Below, one piece after another: positions 1 through 7,846 of a stretch of DNA of 64,000 bases. Below the pieces are notes generated by a model that had not been told where the DNA came from, did no database searches, and saw only the letters and a program-made list of their open reading frames with translations. The stretch is taken from NCBI RefSeq assembly GCF_902497555.1, contig NZ_CABVGP010000001.1, positions 2,956,501-3,020,500 on the forward strand, read 5' to 3'. The translations under genes were made by a program, and so were the position numbers. Every line of letters begins with the position of its first letter. Positions within the stretch are counted from its first letter, which is position 1. The DNA is from Amycolatopsis camponoti. Its GTDB lineage: Bacteria; Actinomycetota; Actinomycetes; Mycobacteriales; Pseudonocardiaceae.

Positions 1-301
1 GGTCGCCGAGTTCGGCATCCACGTCACCAACCTGGAGCCCGGCCCCTACGCCACCGACTGGCTGGCCGTGGGCGCGCGCCGGAGTACCCCGAACCCGGAC
101 TACCCGCCAGTGCCGGAGGGGCACTGGGACGTCGGCGACCCGCACGCCACCCGGGCCGCGATCCTCGAGCTCGTCGACGCCGCCGACCCGCCGCTGCGGA
201 TGTTCCTCGGCAAGTCCCTCGCCGCGGTCACCGAGGAGTACCGGGCGCGGCTGAAGACGTGGGAAGACTGGCAGGCCGTGGCGGTGCGGGCGTTCGGCTG
301 A
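1..301 (+). CDS. SDR family oxidoreductase, C-terminal fragment (cut by window edge)
   Basis: The reading frame is open from base 2 to the TGA at 299-301, giving the last ~99 residues of a short-chain dehydrogenase. The segment HVTNLEPGPYATDW matches the region after the last strand of the Rossmann domain, where SDRs carry a PG motif followed by T. The rest is the C-terminal helical part found in longer SDRs of the kind often used on ketones or alcohols. The nucleotide-binding and catalytic residues lie upstream of the window, so the substrate cannot be judged. Its 3' end overlaps the convergent LysR gene by 74 bp. Confidence 0.75.
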   Translation, partial: VAEFGIHVTNLEPGPYATDWLAVGARRSTPNPDYPPVPEGHWDVGDPHATRAAILELVDAADPPLRMFLGKSLAAVTEEYRARLKTWEDWQAVAVRAFG

Positions 302-1202
302 GCTCCGCGTGCGGGTCGTCGGCGGGCACCCAGCCGGCGTCCAGGTCCAGCGGTCCGACGTCCCGGGTCAGCGCCTCGATCGTCGCCAGTACCGGAGCGC
401 GGGTCTCGTCGCGGCGGGACACCAGCGACCACGTCCACAGCGGCGCCGGGCCGGTGACCGGACGGCGCCCGAGGTCGGGCGGGACCGGCGTCGTCTGGCC
501 CTTCGGGGAGTTGAGGACCGGGCGCCGCAGCCGGCGGACGTGGTCGAAGAACGCCGGGCCGGTGACGCCGCCGTCGTGGGTGGGCACGACCTGGGCGCCG
601 GTGACCCGCGCGAACTCCTCGGCGTAGCGGTTCCAGGACGCCCAGCTGTCGGTGTCGGCGTCGACGAGCACGACGACGTCCCGCGCCGCCACTTCGGCGG
701 CCCCGGTGCCGATCGCGTGGAGGCGGTCCGCGCCGAGCAGGCGGGCTTCGAGGTCGTGCTCGGCCAGGTCGGCGGTGAGCGCCCAGCAGATCGCCAGGTC
801 GATGCTCTGGTCGGCGACCCGCCGCAGCTGCGCGTGCGAGGGCAGCACCCACGTGTCGACGTGCAGGTGCGCGACGCCCGCGACGCGGTCGAGCAGGTCG
901 GCGGGGTGCCAGTTGACGTACCCCAGCCGCACCGGCTCGCGCGCGGCGATCCCCGCGGCCGAGCGCCGCAGTTCGTCCGCCTGGTCGAGCAACGCGAGCA
1001 CCCGCGGCAGCAGCGACTCGCCGCATTCGGTGAGCCGCACCGAGCGGCGGTCGCGGTCGAAGAGGCGGACGCCGAGGTCGCGTTCGAGCGCCTTGATCTG
1101 CTGGGACAGCGAAGGCCCGGCGATCCGCAGCCGCTCCGCGGCCCGGCCGAAGTTCAGCTCTGTGGCGACGGCCACGAAGTACCGAAGCTGGCGTAGCTCC
1201 AT
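228..1202 (-). CDS. LysR-family transcriptional regulator
   Basis: A 324-residue protein starting MELRQLRYFVAVA with the classic LysR winged helix-turn-helix in residues 1-60 (ERLRIAGPSLSQQIKALERDLG, LFDRDRR). A periplasmic-binding-like effector domain follows from about residue 90. The usual LysR length is about 300. The last ~28 residues (Pro/Ala/Ser rich) lie inside the antisense of the upstream SDR tail and look like run-on rather than a domain. The gene is divergent from the SDR/NTF2-like/isomerase operon starting at 1322, with about 120 bp between, so it most likely controls that operon. The inducer is unknown. Confidence 0.9.
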   Translation of the reverse strand: MELRQLRYFVAVATELNFGRAAERLRIAGPSLSQQIKALERDLGVRLFDRDRRSVRLTECGESLLPRVLALLDQADELRRSAAGIAAREPVRLGYVNWHPADLLDRVAGVAHLHVDTWVLPSHAQLRRVADQSIDLAICWALTADLAEHDLEARLLGADRLHAIGTGAAEVAARDVVVLVDADTDSWASWNRYAEEFARVTGAQVVPTHDGGVTGPAFFDHVRRLRRPVLNSPKGQTTPVPPDLGRRPVTGPAPLWTWSLVSRRDETRAPVLATIEALTRDVGPLDLDAGWVPADDPHAELSRTPAPPRPASLPTSSAAPGTPR

Positions 1203-1321
1203 ACCGGGAGCTTAGTGCGGTGGGAGCCCGGGCCTTCCAGCTGAGAGCGAACCGGTCGTGGCGGCCCGGTTCCGCGCGGCACATCCTCGGCTCAGGAAGC
1301 ACACCCACCAGGAGGAAAACC

Positions 1322-2029
1322 ATGAACACCCAGAAGGTCGCGGTCGTCACCGGCGCCTCGCAGGGCATCGGCGCGGCCGTGGTCGAGGCGTACCGCAAGC
1401 TCGGCTACGCCGTGGTCGCGAACTCGCGCTCCATCACCCCGTCGGGCGACGCCGGAATTCTGGCCGTCGCGGGCGACATCGCCGACCCCGCCGTCGGCGC
1501 CTCGGTGATCGACCGGGCGCTGGCGACGTTCGGCCGCGTCGACGCGCTGGTCAACAACGCCGGCGTCTTCGTCGCCAAGCCGTTCACCGACTACACGGCG
1601 GACGACTTCGACCTCGTGACCGGCGTCAACCTGCGCGGCTTCTTCGAGGTCACCCAGCGCGCCATCGCCGCGATGCTGGAGGTCGGCGGCGGCCACGTCG
1701 TCAACGTCACGACCAGCCTGACCGACCACGCCAACAGCGCGGTGCCCTCGGCGCTGGCGTCGCTGACCAAGGGCGGCCTGAACGCGGTCACGAAGTCCCT
1801 CGCGATCGAGTACGCGACGCGGGGCGTCCGCGTGAACGCCGTGTCGCCCGGCATCATCCGCACCCCGATGCACCCCGCGCCGACGCACGACGCGCTCGCG
1901 AGCCTGCACCCGGTCGGCCGGATGGGCGAGATCGGCGACATCGTCGACGCGGTCGTCTACCTGGAGGGCGCGCCGTTCGTCACCGGCGAGATCCTGCACG
2001 TCGACGGCGGCCAGAGCGCGGGACACTGA
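1322..2029 (+). CDS. SDR family protein with non-canonical active site
   Basis: A 235-residue short-chain dehydrogenase. GGAGGA lies 7 bases before the ATG at 1322, which is preferred over earlier in-frame starts. The cofactor motif TGASQGIG (residues ~10-17) and NNAG are intact, and PG...T follows the active site. The catalytic YxxxK is changed: the stretch reads SALASLTKGG, so Lys is kept but Ala stands where Tyr should be. The protein may be a poor or altered reductase, or may rely on another residue. It is first in an operon with the NTF2-like gene (4-base gap) and the isomerase-like gene, and is divergent from the LysR gene. Confidence 0.88.
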   Translation: MNTQKVAVVTGASQGIGAAVVEAYRKLGYAVVANSRSITPSGDAGILAVAGDIADPAVGASVIDRALATFGRVDALVNNAGVFVAKPFTDYTADDFDLVTGVNLRGFFEVTQRAIAAMLEVGGGHVVNVTTSLTDHANSAVPSALASLTKGGLNAVTKSLAIEYATRGVRVNAVSPGIIRTPMHPAPTHDALASLHPVGRMGEIGDIVDAVVYLEGAPFVTGEILHVDGGQSAGH

Positions 2030-2033
2030 CGTC

Positions 2034-2381
2034 ATGGACATCCTCACCGGAGTGCTGGACGCCTGGAAGTCGGCGGTCGACGCGCACGACCCGGAGCGCG
2101 TCGCGGCGTCCTTCACCGAGGACGCGATCTTCCAGGGGCTGCACCCGTACAGCGTCGGCCGGGACGGTGTGGCGGCGTACTACGACTCGCAGCCGCCGGG
2201 CATGACGGCCGAGTACCGGATCCTGGAGACCCGGCGCCTGGCCGAGGACGTGATCCTCGGGTATTCGAGCGTGGACTTCGCGTTCACCGACCGGCCGGTG
2301 CTTTCGGTGCACCTCAGCGTGATCGTGCGCCGGGTCGGCGACGCTTGGCTGATCGCCCACTACCAGGTCTCGCGGCTCTGA
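2034..2381 (+). CDS. SnoaL/NTF2-like protein (DUF4440 type)
   Basis: A small 115-residue alpha+beta barrel protein: WKSAVDAHDPERVAASFTEDAIFQG at the N-terminus, strands around VDFAFTDRPVLSVHLSVIVRRVGDAWLIAHYQVS at the end. This pattern is typical of the SnoaL/SgcJ/ketosteroid-isomerase-like fold. Such proteins act as small cyclases, isomerases or dehydratases, or bind ligands, and sequence alone does not say which. It starts 4 bases after the SDR stop, so the two are co-translated and may act on the same small molecule. Confidence 0.8.
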   Translation: MDILTGVLDAWKSAVDAHDPERVAASFTEDAIFQGLHPYSVGRDGVAAYYDSQPPGMTAEYRILETRRLAEDVILGYSSVDFAFTDRPVLSVHLSVIVRRVGDAWLIAHYQVSRL

Positions 2382-2394
2382 AGGGAGCACGACG

Positions 2395-2694
2395 ATGGAG
2401 TTCCTCGTCGACATGCGGACGACGGTGCCGCCGGGCACGTCGGACGAGACGGTGGCGGACACCCGGCGGCGCGAGGCCGTGCGCAGCGGGGAACTCGCGG
2501 CGCGGGGCCACATCCTGCGGCTGTGGAAGCCACCGGAGGGGCCGGGGGAGTGGCACACGATCGGGCTGTTCGCCGCGGCGGACGAGGCGGAACTGCGGCG
2601 GGTCCTCGAGTCGATGCCACTGCACGGGTGGATGGCCGTGACGGTGACGCCGCTGAAGCCCCACCCCGGCGACCCCGGCGTGGGACGGCCCTGA
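2395..2694 (+). CDS. Muconolactone delta-isomerase-like protein
   Basis: A 99-residue protein starting MEFLVDMRTTVPPGTS, with AARGHILRLWKPPEGPGEWHTIGLF and a terminal segment LHGWMAVTVTPLKPHP. This is the layout of the muconolactone isomerase (MIase/CatC) dimeric ferredoxin-like fold, normally about 95 residues. In catechol degradation this fold isomerises muconolactone. No catechol genes are nearby, so here it may act on the product of the linked SDR or be a stand-alone relative. AAGGGAGC precedes the ATG. It closes the three-gene LysR-linked operon. Confidence 0.75.
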   Translation: MEFLVDMRTTVPPGTSDETVADTRRREAVRSGELAARGHILRLWKPPEGPGEWHTIGLFAAADEAELRRVLESMPLHGWMAVTVTPLKPHPGDPGVGRP

Positions 2695-2821
2695 CCCGCC
2701 ATCGCCGCCGCCGCTGCGGAAGCCGAGGGTTCTCGCGCCGTCCGCGTCACCGGGGCCGTGCAGCGAAACCGGGGCCCGGGTAGTAGTTTTCTCCCGTCAC
2801 GATCGACGGGAGAAGACGCCA

Positions 2822-3673
2822 GTGGCACGTCTGCACGTCGGCTGCGCGATGTGGACCCACAAGGCGTGGCCCGGGCGCTTCCTGCCGCCGTCGCTGCCGG
2901 CCAAGGAGCGTCTGCGGGCCTACGCCGGCTGGTGCACCGCGGTCGAAGGCAACACCACCTTCTACGCGACTCCCGCCCGGGCCACCGTCGCGACGTGGGC
3001 GGAGCAGACCGGCGCCGGCTTCCGGTTCGTGGTCAAGCTGCCCAAGGTCGTCACGCACGAACGCCGGTTCGCCGGGGTCGAGGCCGAGATGCGGACGTTC
3101 CTGGACGCGATCGAACCCCTCGGCGAACGGGCGGTCCTGTGGACCCAGCTGCCGGCCTCGTTCGGCCCGTCCGACGTCGACGCCCTCGGCCGCTTCCTGC
3201 GCCGGCTCCCCGCCGACCGCCGGCGCGCCGTGGAGGTGCGGCACCCGGAGTTCTTCACCGACGCCGCCTCGACATCGTTGCTGGAGAGAGTGCTCGCCGA
3301 CGCGAACGCCGAATGGGTGCCGTTCGACACCACCGTCTTCTTCCGGCGCCCGCCGACCAGCGAAGCCGAGCAGGACGCCTGGGCCAAGAAACCCCGGCTG
3401 CCACGGCGGACGCGCGCGCTGACCGACCGGCCGGTCGTCCGGTACCTGGGCCGGGACTCGGTCGAGGAGACGGTCGAGGGGTGGCGGCCGTGGACGGCGG
3501 TGGTCGCGGGGTGGCTGCGCGAGGGCCGGTCGCCGACGGTGTTCCTGCACACCCCCGACAACGACGACGCACCGGCGCTCGCCCGCCGATTCCACGACGA
3601 CGTGCGAGCGCTGGTGCCCGACCTCGAAGCATTGCCCGACCCGGAGCCGATCGAGCCCGCGACGCTGTTCTGA
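2822..3673 (+). CDS. DUF72 domain protein
   Basis: A 283-residue member of the DUF72 TIM-barrel-like family. It shows the usual landmarks: HVGCAMWTHKAW at the start, EGNTTFYATP after about 40 residues, FVVKLPKVVTHERR, LWTQLPASF, AVEVRHPEFF and a C-terminal VFLHTPDNDDAPALARRFH. Its biochemical role is not established. The GTG at 2822 is used, with GGGAGAAG about 9 bases upstream. It stands alone with short spacers on both sides. The family is widespread, so this looks like a housekeeping-type hypothetical. Confidence 0.88.
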   Translation: MARLHVGCAMWTHKAWPGRFLPPSLPAKERLRAYAGWCTAVEGNTTFYATPARATVATWAEQTGAGFRFVVKLPKVVTHERRFAGVEAEMRTFLDAIEPLGERAVLWTQLPASFGPSDVDALGRFLRRLPADRRRAVEVRHPEFFTDAASTSLLERVLADANAEWVPFDTTVFFRRPPTSEAEQDAWAKKPRLPRRTRALTDRPVVRYLGRDSVEETVEGWRPWTAVVAGWLREGRSPTVFLHTPDNDDAPALARRFHDDVRALVPDLEALPDPEPIEPATLF

Positions 3674-3733
3674 GCGAGCGGGAGACTCGACCCGCGGCCG
3701 GCGCAGCGGTCGGTGCGCCGGCCGAGGACCGGG

Positions 3734-4501
3734 CTAGAGGCCCATGCTCGCGCCGAGGCTGTTCAGCGCCTTGTCGACGAGGGCCTGGGCGTTGCTGTTC
3801 AGGTTCGAGTTGGTGCCGTTCACGACCCAGGACGAGCCGGAGAAGATCACCACGGTCACGCCGTTGTCGACACCACCGGTGGTGCCGCTGCTGGGAATGC
3901 CGAGCAGCGAGGCCGACTTCACGGACGCCTCGCCCAGTTCGCGGGAGTCGTTGTCCGAAGTGGTCTGGTTGTTCCCGGTCTGCGTGTCGCCGAAGATCGC
4001 GCCGATCACCTTGCTCTTGTAGAACATCAGCGCGAACTGCCTGCCCTTGATGTTGTGTTCCTTGTAGAAGAAGTGCGGGCAGGGGGACTTGCGGTCGTAG
4101 CAGTCGTCGCCCAGCACGTAGAAGGGGACGTGGTGCGCGGCCAGCTGCTTCCCGTTGCTGTCCTGGAAAGTCGTCTGGCCCTGGTGGTCGGGGTCGGGAT
4201 CGGGGTCGCTGCCGTCGTCGTCGACGGCCAAGCCGGAGCTGTAGGCGTAGACGCCCGTCGCCACCTGGTAGACGTTCACGTTCTGGGACCGCGTCATGGT
4301 GTTGATGTGGGGCTTGGAGTTGACCTTGTGCGCGGTCGTGCTGTTCTTCTTGACACCGGCCAGAACCTGGGCGGGCGTGTACGTCGCTTCGGCTTGGGCG
4401 GTGGTGTTGGTCGTGGCGGCGTCGGCGGATTTGACGGCGAACGGCGTGACGAGCGTGAGAGCCGCGGCGGTTGCCGCGGCCAAGCGCGTACGGGATGTCA
4501 T
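3734..4501 (-). CDS. Secreted chitosanase, glycoside hydrolase family 75 type
   Basis: A 255-residue protein with a Sec signal peptide (residues ~1-29, MTSRTRLAAATAAALTL...SADAA). The body matches the family 75 layout: an Asp-rich segment VDDDGSDPDPDPDHQ followed by QTTFQ, then PFYVLGD, VIGAIFGDTQTG and a late ELGEASVKSASLLGIP. Family 75 enzymes hydrolyse chitosan outside the cell, and the conserved Asp/Glu in these motifs are the expected acids. One Cys pair (GDDCYDRKSPC) may form a disulphide. A perfect inverted repeat lies in the leader (see 4524-4570). I recognise the family by motif, not alignment, so a diverged relative is possible. Confidence 0.7.
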   Translation of the reverse strand: MTSRTRLAAATAAALTLVTPFAVKSADAATTNTTAQAEATYTPAQVLAGVKKNSTTAHKVNSKPHINTMTRSQNVNVYQVATGVYAYSSGLAVDDDGSDPDPDPDHQGQTTFQDSNGKQLAAHHVPFYVLGDDCYDRKSPCPHFFYKEHNIKGRQFALMFYKSKVIGAIFGDTQTGNNQTTSDNDSRELGEASVKSASLLGIPSSGTTGGVDNGVTVVIFSGSSWVVNGTNSNLNSNAQALVDKALNSLGASMGL

Positions 4502-4523
4502 GGGTGCGGTGCCTCCGTCGATC

Positions 4524-4570
4524 GTTAGGAACCTTTCCTAACTGAGGAGACCACCGGTGACCCCGGTCAC
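4524..4570 (-). promoter_or_regulatory. Two inverted repeats upstream of the GH75 gene (probable operator)
   Basis: 4524-4542 is GTTAGGA-ACCTT-TCCTAAC, a perfect 7-bp inverted repeat around 5 bases. 4557-4570 is GTGACC-CC-GGTCAC, a second perfect inverted repeat. Both lie 23-70 bases before the start codon of the chitosanase gene. Palindromes of the TTAGGAAA-type are familiar upstream of secreted glycan-degrading genes in actinomycetes and can be operators of ROK-type repressors. That assignment here is inference, and no regulator gene is adjacent. Confidence 0.55.
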
Positions 4571-4647
4571 GTAAGGACTTTTACGAAGATTTTAGTCAAA
4601 TGTCCCGGTCTTCGGAGCATCGCGTGGATGAGCGCCGCGTGCGGGGC

Positions 4648-4680
4648 GGCAGCGGGTGACCGCCGGGGTCACCCGCTGCC
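4648..4680 (-). terminator. Hairpin terminator after the metallophosphoesterase gene
   Basis: Perfect 14-bp stem GGCAGCGGGTGACC / GGTCACCCGCTGCC around a GCCGG loop. It starts 6 bases beyond the stop codon at 4687. There is no T-run, as is common for terminators in high-GC actinomycetes. Confidence 0.7.
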
Positions 4681-4686
4681 GATGGG

Positions 4687-6615
4687 TCACCTGGTCAGGA
4701 ACTCTTCCGGCCGCAGCGCCCGGTCGACGATCCGGACGTCGCCGATCCAGCCGTGGAACACGTTGTCGAGTGCGCCGCCGTACTCGTGGCCGCCGAGGAG
4801 CCACGTGCGGCCCAGCGACGCGATGCCGACCGAGTCGGTGGAGGGGTTGTCGGCCACCGGGGAGCTTTCGACGTAGACCTTCGTGTGGTGCCCGTCGTTG
4901 ACGACCGCGATGTGCCACCACTGGTCCTCGGCCAGGCCGTGGCTCCAGTTGGTGGTCGGGTACGTCTGGCTGAGCGGGTAGCAGTTGAACTGCACCTCAC
5001 GACCGTTGTTCGTGGTCATGAGCTGGGCCACCGGCTCCTTCGGATCGGTGTTCTCGCCGTGCTTGCCCGCGTCGCCGGACGCGCCGCGGCGGACCAGGAC
5101 CGGCATGTTGCCGTTGTTCCCGCCGTCCCAGTCGCGCGGGATCTTCACGAACGTCTCGATGGTGTAGCCGCGCTTGAACGTCTCGGCGTTCAGCGGCGCG
5201 CTCGCGCCCGTGGTCAGGTACGCGCCGTGCAGCGGGTTCCGGCCGCCGGCGAACCGGAGGCTGGCGTGCCCCGGCTGGTCGGGGTGGTGGTCGTCGGTCC
5301 AGGTCAGTGCGTCCGGGGCGGTGCCGGCGACGGCCTGCAGCGTGAGGTCGTTGCCGTGGCCGGACAGGTCGCGGACCTGCTGGCCGGCCGTGACCGCGCT
5401 GCCGTTCGCGCCAACGTTGTCAAAACGCCAGTACGCGAGCGTGCCCGGCACGAGCACCTTGCCGGCCGGCCGCGCCGGGCGGACCGGCACGGGGATGAAG
5501 CCGGCGAAGCGCCGCTCGAAGTCGAACGGGATCGAGAAGCGGTCGACCGCCGTGGTGAGCCGCGACTCCAGCACCTCCATGCGGTTGCGCTTCGCGGGAT
5601 CCTTCTCGAGGATCCACGGCGAGATCGTCTCGACGTCGATCGTGGCGCGCTCGAGGTCGAAGTGGTACAGGCGCAGCATGCCGCCGCCGCTCATGTACCG
5701 GTTCTGGTAGTTCGTGATGTGCAGGTGCACGTCGTGGCCGGCGGCGTTCTTCTTCGTCATGCGACCCGAAGGCCAGTAGTGGCCGTTGAGCGTGAGGAAG
5801 ATCTGGTCGTTGTCCTTGATCAGCGAGTCCCACACGGTCTGGCCGTAACCGGAGAACTCGGCGTTGTTCTCGGGATCGCCCGACTCGTACGGGTAGACCT
5901 CGTCACCGTAGGTCGATCCGACGATCTCGTGGCAGGTGAGGATCACCGGCAGCCGCGGGTGCTTCTTGATCACGTCGTTGGCCCACGCGAAGCCCGCGGG
6001 CGACGTGCGCCAGTCCATGGCCAGCAGCAGCCACTCCTGCCCGGCGGCACGGAAGACGTGCGCGGTGTTGTAGCCACTGGCGTCGGAGCCGAGGAACGAC
6101 TTCTGCCGGCGGAACCGCTGCGGGCCCATCGTCCGGAGGTACGGCGTGGTGCCGCGGGTGTCGTCACCGGAGACGTCGTGGTTGCCCGCGAGCACGCTGT
6201 AGGCGACGCCGGCGGAGTCGGCGATCTCGAACGTCTTGTCCACGGCCTGGAACGACGTGATGTCGGCGTCCTGCGTCAGGTCGCCGAGGTGGGCCAGGAA
6301 GACGATGTTGTTGTCCGGTTTGCCGCTGTTCTCGATGACGTACCGCAGCGACGCTTCCTGCGGCTCCGGGTTGATGCTGTTCTGGCTGCCCCAGTAGAGG
6401 TACTGGGTGTCCGGCATCACGGCGACGGTGAACTGGCGGCTCTCGCCGTCCGGGTTCCACCTGCCGCCGCCTTTGCGAGCGCTGTCCGCGGTGTCCGGGG
6501 TGCCGGCTTCGGCCGGTGCGACGCCGAGCGCGCCCAGCGCCGTCGCGCCGGCGCCGGCCAGCCCCGCGTTGCGCAGGAAGGACCGTCTGGTCGGGCCTGC
6601 CTGGTTTTCGCGCAT
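4687..6615 (-). CDS. Tat-exported metallophosphoesterase with C-terminal LamG-like domain
   Basis: A 642-residue protein. The twin-arginine signal TRRSFLRNAG (residues ~8-17) is followed by an Ala/Gly-rich segment, so it is exported folded. Residues ~50-370 carry calcineurin-type phosphoesterase motifs: MPDTQYLYW, HLGDLTQDAD, AGNHDVS, LTCHE and LNGHYWPSGR, which supply the metal ligands. Residues ~420-642 form a concanavalin/LamG-like jellyroll (LAYWRFDNVG at the start, WHIAVVNDGHHTKVYVESS, GWIGDVRIVDRAL at the end), a likely carbohydrate- or surface-binding module. ATG 6615 is chosen over ATG 6627 because AGGCAG sits at good distance. The substrate may be a phosphodiester or phosphomonoester, not resolvable here. 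Confidence 0.85.
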   Translation of the reverse strand: MRENQAGPTRRSFLRNAGLAGAGATALGALGVAPAEAGTPDTADSARKGGGRWNPDGESRQFTVAVMPDTQYLYWGSQNSINPEPQEASLRYVIENSGKPDNNIVFLAHLGDLTQDADITSFQAVDKTFEIADSAGVAYSVLAGNHDVSGDDTRGTTPYLRTMGPQRFRRQKSFLGSDASGYNTAHVFRAAGQEWLLLAMDWRTSPAGFAWANDVIKKHPRLPVILTCHEIVGSTYGDEVYPYESGDPENNAEFSGYGQTVWDSLIKDNDQIFLTLNGHYWPSGRMTKKNAAGHDVHLHITNYQNRYMSGGGMLRLYHFDLERATIDVETISPWILEKDPAKRNRMEVLESRLTTAVDRFSIPFDFERRFAGFIPVPVRPARPAGKVLVPGTLAYWRFDNVGANGSAVTAGQQVRDLSGHGNDLTLQAVAGTAPDALTWTDDHHPDQPGHASLRFAGGRNPLHGAYLTTGASAPLNAETFKRGYTIETFVKIPRDWDGGNNGNMPVLVRRGASGDAGKHGENTDPKEPVAQLMTTNNGREVQFNCYPLSQTYPTTNWSHGLAEDQWWHIAVVNDGHHTKVYVESSPVADNPSTDSVGIASLGRTWLLGGHEYGGALDNVFHGWIGDVRIVDRALRPEEFLTR

Positions 6616-6794
6616 GATCTGCCTCATTCGGGTTTCCGGGGAGAATTGTTCGCCGACCCGGACGCTATTCCCGCCTGCTGGAGCCGACGCGAACAGCAGG
6701 TGGCCTGTTCGCGTCGGGGGCGCTGCGCTTGCGTGGTGACAATTCCTGTCTCGCGCCGGATTTCCGGCCACACCGTGGTTTCCGGGCGCCGCGG

Positions 6795-7157
6795 TCAGAG
6801 GCCGGCGGCCGCCATGACCGGGTGCCACGGGGTGGCGTCGAAGATCAGCGTGATGGCCGTGATCTTGCCGTCGCTCAGCCGGAAGTGCTCGGCCGTGCGC
6901 TGGGTGCCGACCGGGGTCGCCGTGTGCACGTCGTACACCAGCGTCGCCTCCGACTCGCCGTAGAGCTCGCTGAGCATGTCCACCCCGGTGACCACGCTGA
7001 CGAACCCGCCGAGCCCGGCGAGGTGGCCGCGGGCGTCGTCGGAGCCGATCAGCGGGCTGCGGAAGGTGAAGGTGGCGGCGAGCTGGTCGGCCGCGGCGGT
7101 GACGTCGCCGGCGAAGCGGGCGCGGGAGTAGGCCAGGACGGTCTCACGGGTGGTCAT
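6795..7157 (-). CDS. SnoaL-like (NTF2 fold) protein
   Basis: A 120-residue protein (MTTRETVLAYSRARFAGDVTAAADQL...) with the NTF2-like pattern: a helical start, FTFRSPLIGSDDARGHLAG, TLVYDVHTATPVGTQRTAEHFRLSDGKITAITLIFD. Its ATG overlaps the stop of the upstream MarR gene (ATGA), so the two are co-translated. It may bind or modify the ligand sensed by MarR. No catalytic residues can be assigned. Confidence 0.75.
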   Translation of the reverse strand: MTTRETVLAYSRARFAGDVTAAADQLAATFTFRSPLIGSDDARGHLAGLGGFVSVVTGVDMLSELYGESEATLVYDVHTATPVGTQRTAEHFRLSDGKITAITLIFDATPWHPVMAAAGL

Positions 7158-7681
7158 CGGTCCTCCAGGTGACGGGCGAGGTGCTGCTGGTTCTCGGCGA
7201 GACGCAGGCAGAGGTGGCGCAGCTGGGTCGTCTCGGCGGCGGTGAAGCCGCGGAAGAGCGCCGCCATCGCCAGCTGCGACGGACGGCGGAACTCCGCGAG
7301 CCACGTCCGGCCGTCTTCGGTGATGCGGACCAGCACCGACCGCCGGTCGCGCGGGTCGGGGACCCGCACCGCGTGCCCGGCCCGCTCGAGGGTGTCGACC
7401 AGGCCGGTGACGTTGCGCGAGCTGACGCCGGCGGACGCGGCGAGGTCCTTGATGTTCGCTTCCGTGCCGCTCAGCCGGATCAGGATGTCGAGGGCGCCGG
7501 GGCTCAGGCCGCGGCTGCCGGTGCCGAGCGAACGCAGCTGGTCGAGGCTCCGCGCGGCGACGCGGACCGCCGCCGCGGCTTCGAGCACGCCGGTGTCCTC
7601 ACCGAGGGTGAACCCGGCCAGCGCGTCGCGGACGTCGGGGGAGTAGAGGTGGTCGTCCGGATCTTTGGCGAAGTCATTCAT
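7154..7681 (-). CDS. MarR-family transcriptional regulator
   Basis: A 175-residue MarR-type winged-helix protein. The DNA-binding core is LSPGALDILIRLSGTEANIKDLAASAGVSSRNVTGLVDTLERAGHAVRVPDPRDRRSVLVRITEDG, including the wing signature DPRDRRSVLV. Flanking helices would form the dimer interface. It is first in a two-gene operon with the SnoaL-like gene. A 7-bp inverted repeat directly upstream (7685-7709) is the likely autoregulatory site. Confidence 0.9.
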   Translation of the reverse strand: MNDFAKDPDDHLYSPDVRDALAGFTLGEDTGVLEAAAAVRVAARSLDQLRSLGTGSRGLSPGALDILIRLSGTEANIKDLAASAGVSSRNVTGLVDTLERAGHAVRVPDPRDRRSVLVRITEDGRTWLAEFRRPSQLAMAALFRGFTAAETTQLRHLCLRLAENQQHLARHLEDR

Positions 7682-7684
7682 AGT

Positions 7685-7709
7685 GAAGTACTACATTAGT
7701 ACGTACTTC
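7685..7709 (-). promoter_or_regulatory. Inverted repeat, probable MarR operator
   Basis: GAAGTAC, 11 bases, then GTACTTC: perfect 7-bp arms ending 3 bases before the MarR start codon. A nested GTAC-N7-GTAC lies within it. Position and symmetry fit autorepression. Confidence 0.6.
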
Positions 7710-7846
7710 CGTAACTCTGTCAAGATCATGTCCGACCGCAGTCGTTTACCAGGGTTTCGCCCGGCGTTAGCCTCGGGCCCGGCACAGGTTCTCGAAGTCC
7801 CGCACATACTGACCCGGCTCTCCACCACGACACCCCCGGAGTCCCC

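Noticed and set aside
4753..6963. A 736-codon open frame on the + strand opposite the metallophosphoesterase
   Set aside because: The translation is Arg/Val/Asp-rich with no domain, and it mirrors a well-supported gene with clear phosphoesterase motifs on the other strand.
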